DNA from: Erysipelotrichaceae bacterium
GTDB lineage: Bacteria; Bacillota_I; Bacilli_A; Erysipelotrichales; Erysipelotrichaceae
Length of the DNA: 5,070 bases
Direction: 5' to 3'
NCBI GenBank assembly: GCA_027449005.1
Contig: DAIDML010000034.1
Location: 1 to 5,070 of the forward strand
Position 1 is the first letter of the stretch, and every line of letters starts with the position of its first letter. This document shows positions 1 through 5,070 of this stretch, piece by piece. The notes below the pieces were generated by a model. The model saw only the letters and a program-made list of their open reading frames with translations. It was not told where the DNA came from and searched no databases. The position numbers and the translations under genes were made by a program.

Positions 1-2450
1 AGTGAGTTTTTAAATACTTCTTGATCCTCAAGTGGTAACAACACACATCCTAAGATGGTATCAGCTTGTTTGAGCACTTGATGCTTATAGATGAACAAAG
101 GATGATAATGCAACAACATTGGTCTCTTATCCTTAGGAATAGTTGTGAGATCGAGCACCTTCTTGGATAAGAATGTACTGTCTTGAGCAAGAACATGATG
201 TTGCTTATCAAGCATAAAATACATGTGATCAGCTGCCTTTTTTAATTCGTCTAAATCGTCTTGAGTATACCCAATGTGTTCAAACAGAACCCTGTACTCA
301 GGACGTTGCGCAAAGTGAACCACCCGATTAAAGTGAAACTGTGCCATTTTATTCGTATACGCATTGTCATTCACAATGGCTGTGTATTCATCTGGACCAG
401 TTACTCCATCCAAATGGAATCCTGTCTCATTGAAATGACCATAATCAAGTAAGAAAATTGCTGTTTCAACCATGAGTTCAAACCCAATGGTTTTCATGAA
501 ATGATCATCATGAGTTAACACATACACTTGATTGATTGCGTAAGCAATATCACTGTTAATGTGAACTTGAGCACTGCCTGCAGGATAATAAGGTGAGGCT
601 TCCTGACCATTGATGGTTCTCCAAGGAATCTTTGCTCCACGATTCACCCCAAGTTTGCGAGCCTCTTCCTTCGCAAAACCTAAGGTATGATGACGATAAG
701 CCAATAAATTCTTCGCTTGAGTAGGATGGGTTAGCGCAAAGAAAGGCAACATGTAGATTTCGGTGTCCCAGAAGTAATGACCTTCATACCCTTCACCACT
801 GATTCCTTTTGCTCCAATTTGGATATGAGGATGAACTCCTCCACTGCCATATAAGTGAGTTAAATTAAAATGTAAGGCCAGATTGATATCTTCTCGTGAA
901 GTCATCACACGATGAGCACTCACAAAGGAATGAAAATCAAAACGTTGAATGGTTTTGTAGTAAGAATAAGGTTGTAAATCACTGAGAAGTGATAGGCAAG
1001 ACACTTCTTCATCAAGATGAGACGCTTTAAGAACTACATACTTTGTTAAGTGAAAGGCCTGATGTAGAGTTGTCTTAAACTCAGCAACGACACTCTCATT
1101 CTCTAAACGATAATTACCTTTATGACTATGGGTCATCCCAATTTCACACTCTAAGTGAGATGCCATGGTCTTAGCCCTTAAGGTAGCACCTTCCTCATGA
1201 AGGTTTGATGATACAAACTCTAAATGAGAGATGGACTTCGCTAGACGTGGATCCATCGAAGATCCTTGTTTCACTTGAGGTAGTCGAATCATGGATTTAA
1301 TCAACAACTCATCGTGTTGATGATTGGATTCAATATTTAAGCTCATGACAATGAGATGAGGTGTACTACGACTAACAAGTCGTTCTTCTCTAATCGTGAT
1401 TAAATGGTTTGCTTCGATTTCATAGATCGCAACACGCTGTGTACACCCTTCATGAAGACGATATTCTCGATGAAGTGAAACTAAACGACAGTTCGTTAAA
1501 TTAACTTGCTTGTGATTCACAAAGACATGCATCGCACTTCCATCCAAAACATTAACCATGGTTTGCCCAACTTGTGGGAAATGAATGGAATTTTCTTCGT
1601 AGTGATATGGAATGGTGTTATAGAAACCATTCATGAAAGTTTGAGGCAAGTCATCCTGTCCATATCCTTCTGCAAAACTGCCTTTAAATCCAATGATGCC
1701 ATTGGATAAGGCAAACAACGTTTCGTCCACTTTGAGTTGTTCAAGAATTGAATGATCATCATGAATGAGGATTTGTGGTGGCAAACCATGATCTTCACGG
1801 TTAAGACCTTCTAGAAACGCACTATCAATTTTAGATAATGAATAAACATGCACATCCGCAAAATCTAACGGCTCATGACCTACACCAATCGCAAACATAC
1901 CTGCACTTTGAATGGCTTTGACTCCACTGATCGCGTCCTCAAACCCAATACATGCTTGTGGTTCAACATTGAGTCGTCGTGCTGCTTCTAAGAAGAGATA
2001 AGGATCTGGTTTACCAGGTCCTGATGAAGGATCAATCACAAGATCAAAATAATCATCAATCTTTAACGCTTTAAGCAGGGTTGGTCCATTCTTTGAGGCA
2101 GAACATAAAGCACATTTAATGCCATTACTTTTTAGAAGTTGAAGTAATTCAATGACACCTTCAAGTAGATGAGACTCATCAAAGTGTTCAATGAGTTCTT
2201 TATACAACTCATTTTTCTCGTGTGCAATGGTTTGTATTGTCTCTTCATCGGTTTTAATATTCACCGAATTCAAAAGAATTCTAAGTGATTCTACCCTTGA
2301 TACACCTCGTGTTAAGGTTTCATATTTGGGATCCACATCGACATTAAATACGTCTTTAATTTTCATTTGCCAAGCTTGGAAATGTTGCTCTGTGGTGGAA
2401 GTTAAGACTCCATCCAAATCAAACAATGCTGCTTGTATCTTTAATGACAT
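1..2450 (-). CDS. Bifunctional beta-phosphoglucomutase / GH65 disaccharide phosphorylase (fusion, 3' end cut by window edge)
   Basis: An open frame of 816 codons runs without a stop from ATG at 2450-2448 to the left edge. Residues 1 to about 213 match beta-phosphoglucomutase of the HAD superfamily: FDLDGVLT with nucleophile D11 and acid/base D13, cap motif RGVSR with R52, SASKNG, GKPDP with K147, and GFEDA with E171/D172. After a short linker, VDETLFALSNG (about 241-251) opens the GH65 N-terminal beta-sandwich. The (alpha/alpha)6 catalytic domain shows GHYFWDTE (W561/D562, glucose site), PWRTINGQEAS (from P609), TGPDEY with general acid E688, and KQAD (K794/Q795). The rest of the barrel, including the phosphate-binding segment, and the C-terminal domain lie outside the window. 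From family knowledge, inverting phosphorolysis of an alpha-glucoside releases beta-glucose-1-phosphate, which the mutase half isomerises to glucose-6-phosphate in the cytoplasm. The substrate is undetermined; the loop after P609 is unlike maltose phosphorylases and fits trehalose/kojibiose/nigerose-type enzymes better. The start codon overlaps the upstream permease stop (UAAUG), with AGGAG at 2461-2465 ten bases before it. Confidence 0.93.
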   Translation of the reverse strand, partial: MSLKIQAALFDLDGVLTSTTEQHFQAWQMKIKDVFNVDVDPKYETLTRGVSRVESLRILLNSVNIKTDEETIQTIAHEKNELYKELIEHFDESHLLEGVIELLQLLKSNGIKCALCSASKNGPTLLKALKIDDYFDLVIDPSSGPGKPDPYLFLEAARRLNVEPQACIGFEDAISGVKAIQSAGMFAIGVGHEPLDFADVHVYSLSKIDSAFLEGLNREDHGLPPQILIHDDHSILEQLKVDETLFALSNGIIGFKGSFAEGYGQDDLPQTFMNGFYNTIPYHYEENSIHFPQVGQTMVNVLDGSAMHVFVNHKQVNLTNCRLVSLHREYRLHEGCTQRVAIYEIEANHLITIREERLVSRSTPHLIVMSLNIESNHQHDELLIKSMIRLPQVKQGSSMDPRLAKSISHLEFVSSNLHEEGATLRAKTMASHLECEIGMTHSHKGNYRLENESVVAEFKTTLHQAFHLTKYVVLKASHLDEEVSCLSLLSDLQPYSYYKTIQRFDFHSFVSAHRVMTSREDINLALHFNLTHLYGSGGVHPHIQIGAKGISGEGYEGHYFWDTEIYMLPFFALTHPTQAKNLLAYRHHTLGFAKEEARKLGVNRGAKIPWRTINGQEASPYYPAGSAQVHINSDIAYAINQVYVLTHDDHFMKTIGFELMVETAIFLLDYGHFNETGFHLDGVTGPDEYTAIVNDNAYTNKMAQFHFNRVVHFAQRPEYRVLFEHIGYTQDDLDELKKAADHMYFMLDKQHHVLAQDSTFLSKKVLDLTTIPKDKRPMLLHYHPLFIYKHQVLKQADTILGCVLLPLEDQEVFKNS

Positions 2451-3328
2451 TACTTCACAGCTCCTGAGGTCATACCTTTAATAATGTGTTTTTGCGCAAA
2501 CAAGAATAAAATCAAGACTGGGGCTGCGGCCATAAGAACGGAAGTTAAGATTAAACCCCATTCTTTATCATAGAAACCAGCTAAATTTGCAACAGCCAAA
2601 GGTAATGTCTTGGTTGCTCCACCTAAGCCAATAATGAGAACTGGAAGCAAGTAATCATTCCAAATCCACATGCCATTTAATACCAATAATGTTACAAAGA
2701 TTGGTTTTAAGACTGGAAGTACAATTCTGAAAAACACTTGAGGCTTGGAACATCCATCAATGATGGCTGCTTCTTCAATATCAATTGGAATGGATTTAAT
2801 GAATCCATGGAATAAGAAGACAGATAAAGGTGCACCAAAGCCCATGTAAGCTAAGATAACGCCATGGAAGGTGTCTCTGAATGGAATACCGGTTAATGAT
2901 CTTAAATCTTGAAGTAAACGAACAAGTGGTAACATGACCACTTGGAATGGAATCACCATCCCTGCAAGGAAAAACATGAAAATCGCAAAACTGTATTTGG
3001 TTTTGGTACGAACGAGTACCCATGCTGCCATGGCTGAAAAGATTCGTATGGTCAAAAGAGAGGTGACCGTGATGATAATCGAGTTCGCAAAGGATCTGAA
3101 GTAATCAATATTATCACGTGTTAAGATTTCATTTACGTTTCTTACAAACGTTCCCCAATTATTAGGGAATTGAAGCGGAGTTAAAACCACTTCTGTTCCT
3201 GTTTTTGCTGAGTTTATGATAACCATTGCAAATGGAAAGAAAAAGATAAGCAACAATGCAACTGCTAAAACTTCAAGAATAATAACCATGATAGGTATTG
3301 ATTTACGTCGTTTTGCAATTTTTTCCAT
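2450..3328 (-). CDS. Carbohydrate ABC transporter permease, MalG-type (inner subunit 2)
   Basis: This 292-residue protein has the usual length of CUT1-family MalG-like permeases. Six hydrophobic segments are visible at roughly 12-38, 82-106, 112-136, 154-176, 206-228 and 258-280. The cytoplasmic EAA loop that docks the ATPase is intact: EEAAIIDG at 185-192, followed by the LP pair at 204-205. The C-terminal KGMTSGAVK matches the typical family ending (G-T/M-x-GAVK). It would form a heterodimeric membrane channel with the MalF-type partner encoded just upstream, importing an oligosaccharide or disaccharide. ATG at 3328-3326 shares its A with the stop of that partner (UAAUG). A GAGGTGG ribosome site at 3336-3342 lies inside the partner's last codons and supports this start. 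The stop likewise overlaps the ATG of the downstream phosphorylase fusion, so the three genes appear translationally coupled. The sugar specificity is inferred only from that neighbour. Confidence 0.95.
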   Translation of the reverse strand: MEKIAKRRKSIPIMVIILEVLAVALLLIFFFPFAMVIINSAKTGTEVVLTPLQFPNNWGTFVRNVNEILTRDNIDYFRSFANSIIITVTSLLTIRIFSAMAAWVLVRTKTKYSFAIFMFFLAGMVIPFQVVMLPLVRLLQDLRSLTGIPFRDTFHGVILAYMGFGAPLSVFLFHGFIKSIPIDIEEAAIIDGCSKPQVFFRIVLPVLKPIFVTLLVLNGMWIWNDYLLPVLIIGLGGATKTLPLAVANLAGFYDKEWGLILTSVLMAAAPVLILFLFAQKHIIKGMTSGAVK

Positions 3329-4443
3329 TACAGTTCCACCTCACGTTTCTTATTAAAGTAGACTTGAAGTAGGGATACCACAAGTAATATCGCAAAGAAG
3401 ACAATGGCTTTAGCTTGACCTAGTCCTAGATTATTTCGTGTAAACGCTTCTTGGTAAATGTTCATTGCGACTAAGCTTGTAGACTGAACAATCGGCATGT
3501 CTCCCGCTAATCCATATATCCCACCCACCCAACGAGGTAATTGAGTCGCAGGCCCACCTTGGGTCAAAGACGATACCGTATCAAATTGTTTGAAAGAAGT
3601 GACTAACGTTAAGAACATCGCAACTGTGAATGCTTGAGCAACTAAAGGAAGTGTAATGGCTTTAAGGCGTTGAAATGCATTAGCCCCATCAATGGTGCTT
3701 GCTTCAACTAAGTCTTGAGGAATGTTCTGAATGGCTGCAATATATATCATCATAATGTAGCCAGCATATTGCCATGTCACTACAATAATTAACCCAATCA
3801 AGGCTGTTTCACCATTGATCAATAAAGAGGGATTAAACAAAGATCCAACTTGAACTAAAGCACGATTGAAGATGAACTGCCAAATGTACCCTAAGACAAG
3901 TCCACCAATAAGATTAGGCATAAAGAAACCGGCACGATACACATTTTTAAGTTTTAAGTTTTGGGTGACAAGTGTTGCTAAGAAAAAGGCGACAAAGTTG
4001 ATCACTACAATGTTTAATATTGAATAAAGAGCAGTTCTAAAGAAAGAATAACCAAAGCGAACATCCGTGATGATGGTCTTGTAATTATCAAACCATAAGA
4101 ACAATTCTCGTCCAGTATTAAGCCCGGTCCAGTTGGTCATAGATAAGTAAACACCACTGATAAATGGTACAAACACAAAGATGACGAAAGCTCCAAGACT
4201 TGGAACCAAGAACCAAACAAAAACACGATTGTTTTGAGCACTCTCGGAATCTGAGAACCAATGTTTAACTAAGAAGGTAAAAGCAACATTTCTTTTCTTC
4301 TCAAAATCAAAAATAAAAGCGTTATTGTTCTTACCAAAGAATTTCATTAGAAGCTTAGCTAACGAAAAAAAGGGAAGGATAATAATCGCAATTATCGATA
4401 AAAGTGTATACAATAGTGTTAAGCCAATCTTTCTTAAAACCAT
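3328..4443 (-). CDS. Carbohydrate ABC transporter permease, MalF-type (inner subunit 1)
   Basis: This is the first gene of the operon, with 371 residues counted from ATG 4443-4441. An in-frame TTG (4464) and ATG (4461) further upstream would add up to 7 residues, but they lack a good ribosome site. The chosen ATG has GAGGG at 4449-4453, five bases away. The core shows six MetI-like membrane segments at about 74-100, 135-159, 173-192, 214-238, 268-284 and 344-363. The EAA loop is EASTIDG at about 247-253, with LP at 265-266, and the family motif LTQGGP lies at about 293-298. Before the core there is an extra hydrophobic helix (about 6-32) and a charged linker (KKR, KHWFSDSES), giving about seven segments. 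This recalls the longer MalF/MdxF-type subunits rather than 290-residue UgpA/LacF types. It pairs with the MalG-type subunit encoded next. Together with the fused phosphorylase downstream, this points to uptake of an alpha-glucobiose or similar glucoside, which is an inference from context. Confidence 0.94.
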   Translation of the reverse strand: MVLRKIGLTLLYTLLSIIAIIILPFFSLAKLLMKFFGKNNNAFIFDFEKKRNVAFTFLVKHWFSDSESAQNNRVFVWFLVPSLGAFVIFVFVPFISGVYLSMTNWTGLNTGRELFLWFDNYKTIITDVRFGYSFFRTALYSILNIVVINFVAFFLATLVTQNLKLKNVYRAGFFMPNLIGGLVLGYIWQFIFNRALVQVGSLFNPSLLINGETALIGLIIVVTWQYAGYIMMIYIAAIQNIPQDLVEASTIDGANAFQRLKAITLPLVAQAFTVAMFLTLVTSFKQFDTVSSLTQGGPATQLPRWVGGIYGLAGDMPIVQSTSLVAMNIYQEAFTRNNLGLGQAKAIVFFAILLVVSLLQVYFNKKREVEL

Positions 4444-4448
4444 ATTTA

Positions 4449-4453
4449 CCCTC
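4449..4453 (-). promoter_or_regulatory. Ribosome binding site deciding the MalF-type permease start
   Basis: The minus strand reads GAGGG followed by TAAAT and ATG, a five-base spacing to the ATG at 4443. The alternative starts TTG 4464 and ATG 4461 are preceded only by AAGAAATCAC-type sequence without a clear Shine-Dalgarno match. This site therefore favours the shorter, 371-residue protein. Confidence 0.7.
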
Positions 4454-4476
4454 AATTCCATCAAGTGATTTCTTGA

Positions 4477-4493
4477 TTACTAGAGTTTAGTAA
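4477..4493. promoter_or_regulatory. 17-bp inverted repeat at the predicted transcription start (putative operator)
   Basis: TTACTA, five bases (GAGTT), then TAGTAA form perfect 6-bp arms. The element sits immediately downstream of the TATAAT box of the leftward promoter, covering the expected +1 (about 4491). This is a classic place for a repressor operator. It is too weak and AT-rich, and has no U-run, to be a terminator. No regulator gene is in the window, so the cognate protein is unknown; a local sugar-responsive LacI- or GntR-family repressor is a guess from context. Confidence 0.5.
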
Positions 4494-4497
4494 GTTA

Positions 4498-4526
4498 ATT
4501 ATAGACCTCAATGTAAGCGTTGTCAA
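4498..4526 (-). promoter_or_regulatory. Consensus vegetative sigma-factor promoter of the sugar operon
   Basis: On the minus strand, TTGACA (4526-4521) is followed by exactly 17 bases and TATAAT (4503-4498). Both hexamers match the consensus perfectly at optimal spacing. Transcription is predicted to start near 4491, giving a leader of about 48 bases before the permease ATG at 4443. A promoter this strong normally needs repression to be conditional, and the overlapping cre box and the downstream inverted repeat fit that need. Confidence 0.9.
4511..4526. promoter_or_regulatory. Catabolite-responsive element (cre box, CcpA-type operator)
   Basis: The plus strand reads ATGTAAGCGTTGTCAA. Positions 4512-4525 satisfy every base of the published cre consensus TGWNANCGNTNWCA, and WTGNAANCGNWNNCW is also fully matched. 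The site contains the whole -35 hexamer of the leftward promoter, so bound CcpA would block RNA polymerase, which is the expected logic for a secondary sugar operon under glucose repression. A local LacI-family regulator could recognise a similar operator with a central CG, so the identity of the binding protein is inferred. Confidence 0.82.
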
Positions 4527-4549
4527 TGAACACAAGAGGAACAAATAAT
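4520..4549 (+). promoter_or_regulatory. Candidate rightward promoter for the divergent membrane-protein gene
   Basis: TTGTCA at 4520-4525 (5 of 6 to TTGACA), 18 bases, then AATAAT at 4544-4549 (5 of 6 to TATAAT). Predicted transcription would start near 4556, about 50 bases before the ATG at 4608. Its -35 overlaps the leftward -35 almost base for base inside the cre box, so the two promoters would be back to back and compete for polymerase. The match is good but not perfect in AT-rich DNA, so confidence is moderate. Confidence 0.5.
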
Positions 4550-4576
4550 CATTAATTGATTGGGCAATTAACGATT
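4547..4576. repeat. 30-bp imperfect palindrome in the divergent leader (putative operator or leader hairpin)
   Basis: AATCATTAATTG, a six-base centre ATTGGG, then CAATTAACGATT. Eleven of twelve arm positions pair; the only mismatch is 4551/4572. The inner arms TTAATTG/CAATTAA at 4552-4571 are perfect. It overlaps the -10 and predicted start of the rightward promoter, which suits an operator. In RNA only the inner stem would lie within the transcript if transcription starts near 4556. There is no T-run after it, so a terminator is unlikely. Confidence 0.55.
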
Positions 4577-4607
4577 TCACTATTTCAATGATAAAGGAGC
4601 ACATTTT

Positions 4608-5070
4608 ATGCCATTTTTTACCCCTCAAATACACAATTATATGTTCTATTTTATTACGTTTTTGTGGATTTTTGAGTTTGTGATTTTTAGGCCTCAATTT
4701 AAGGGAAAAAGTTACTCAGAAAAACAGTCTTTTAGAACAATTTTAATCGTTATTATTACGATTATTGGCGGAACAATTCTTTACAATCAGTTTGAGTTAT
4801 TTGTTTTACCAAAGGAAACTCATGGTTACTTTAATCTAATTGGGATAACCTTGTATGTGATTGGAATCTTATTACGATATGTTTCAAGCATCACTTTAGG
4901 CCGCTATTTTACACGCGATGTCGAAGTATCTTCTGATCAACAACCACATCTTAGAAGTCTTCTCTATTTAAGTGGCATGGTCTTAGGGGGATTCATTATC
5001 TTTCCTTTAGAAGTAACAAGCAAAACAAAACCTCAGCCATTAACAAAACTGAATCTCACCTTATTGGTGT
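4608..5070 (+). CDS. Multi-spanning membrane protein, divergent ICMT-like (3' end cut by window edge)
   Basis: The frame is open from ATG 4608 to the right edge (154 codons and one base). A strong ribosome site, AAAGGAG at 4593-4599, lies eight bases before the ATG. Hydrophobic segments appear at about residues 10-27, 43-64, 74-95 and 118-134, separated by short basic or polar stretches. LGRYFTRDVEV at about 98-108 resembles the conserved stretch of isoprenylcysteine carboxyl methyltransferase-like (ICMT/phospholipid methyltransferase) membrane enzymes. In those proteins it is normally followed by a GPY...RHPxYxG S-adenosylmethionine-binding signature. Here DQQ is followed directly by PHLRSLLYLSG: the GPY stretch is absent and HP is replaced by SL. 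It may be a degenerate relative, a diverged subfamily, or an unrelated membrane protein with chance similarity. It is divergent from the sugar operon and may share its cre box; a role in sugar metabolism is not indicated. Confidence 0.72.
   Translation, partial: MPFFTPQIHNYMFYFITFLWIFEFVIFRPQFKGKSYSEKQSFRTILIVIITIIGGTILYNQFELFVLPKETHGYFNLIGITLYVIGILLRYVSSITLGRYFTRDVEVSSDQQPHLRSLLYLSGMVLGGFIIFPLEVTSKTKPQPLTKLNLTLLV

Noticed and set aside
2191..2481. Plus-strand open frame of 96 codons opposite the beta-PGM domain
   Set aside because: It is antisense to a clearly conserved enzyme domain, and its translation shows no family features. The same applies to the shorter plus-strand frames at 261-452 and 1506-1709.
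2796..3023. Minus-strand frame of 75 codons inside the MalG-type gene
   Set aside because: It is an out-of-frame shadow of a well-supported permease.
4443..4464. Longer MalF-type start at TTG 4464 or ATG 4461
   Set aside because: Neither has a convincing ribosome site at the right distance, whereas ATG 4443 has GAGGG five bases upstream. The extra residues add no conserved feature.
4547..4576. Palindrome read as a Rho-independent terminator between the divergent genes
   Set aside because: The stem is AT-rich, no T-run follows on either side, and no gene ends here because both flanking genes start and point outward.
4461..4697. Minus-strand open frame of 78 codons crossing the divergent region
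   Set aside because: It spans the promoters and the start of the rightward gene, has no recognisable domain, and lies antisense to a gene with a strong ribosome site. It is a chance frame.
1..5070. Mycoplasma-type genetic code (UGA as Trp)
   Set aside because: Every Trp in the visible proteins is encoded by TGG, and no coding frame needs UGA to be read through.

Overview
The window comes from a low-GC Gram-positive-type bacterium (Bacillota or a relative such as Erysipelotrichia or Acholeplasma-like lineages). The basis is AT-rich DNA, purine-rich Shine-Dalgarno sites, a textbook TTGACA/TATAAT promoter and a catabolite-responsive (cre) box. All Trp codons read here are TGG and no frame needs UGA read as Trp, so the standard bacterial code fits. 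I cannot name a species.

Layout. Positions 1-4443 form one tightly packed leftward (minus-strand) sugar operon. It starts with a MalF-type ABC permease (3328-4443), followed by a MalG-type permease (2450-3328). The last visible gene is a large bifunctional enzyme that runs off the left edge (1-2450): an N-terminal beta-phosphoglucomutase (HAD family) fused to a glycoside hydrolase family 65 disaccharide phosphorylase. Both gene junctions are one-base UAAUG overlaps, which implies translational coupling. The transporter would import an alpha-glucobiose-type sugar. The GH65 half would split it with phosphate into beta-glucose-1-phosphate plus a second product, and the mutase half would turn that into glucose-6-phosphate for glycolysis. 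No solute-binding protein and no ATPase gene is in the window. The binding protein may lie beyond the left edge, and the ATPase may be a shared MsiK/MalK-type subunit encoded elsewhere.

Positions 4444-4607 are a compact divergent control region. It holds a perfect-consensus leftward promoter whose -35 lies inside a perfect cre box, a 17-bp inverted repeat over the predicted start of transcription, a plausible rightward promoter that uses the other side of the same cre box, and a 30-bp imperfect palindrome downstream of that.

Positions 4608-5070 start a rightward gene, cut by the right edge. It encodes a multi-spanning membrane protein with a distant resemblance to isoprenylcysteine carboxyl methyltransferase-like (ICMT-like) proteins, but part of the expected signature is missing. 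The most notable features are the phosphorylase-mutase fusion and the layered divergent regulatory region. I found no evidence of mobile elements, CRISPR arrays or RNA genes.
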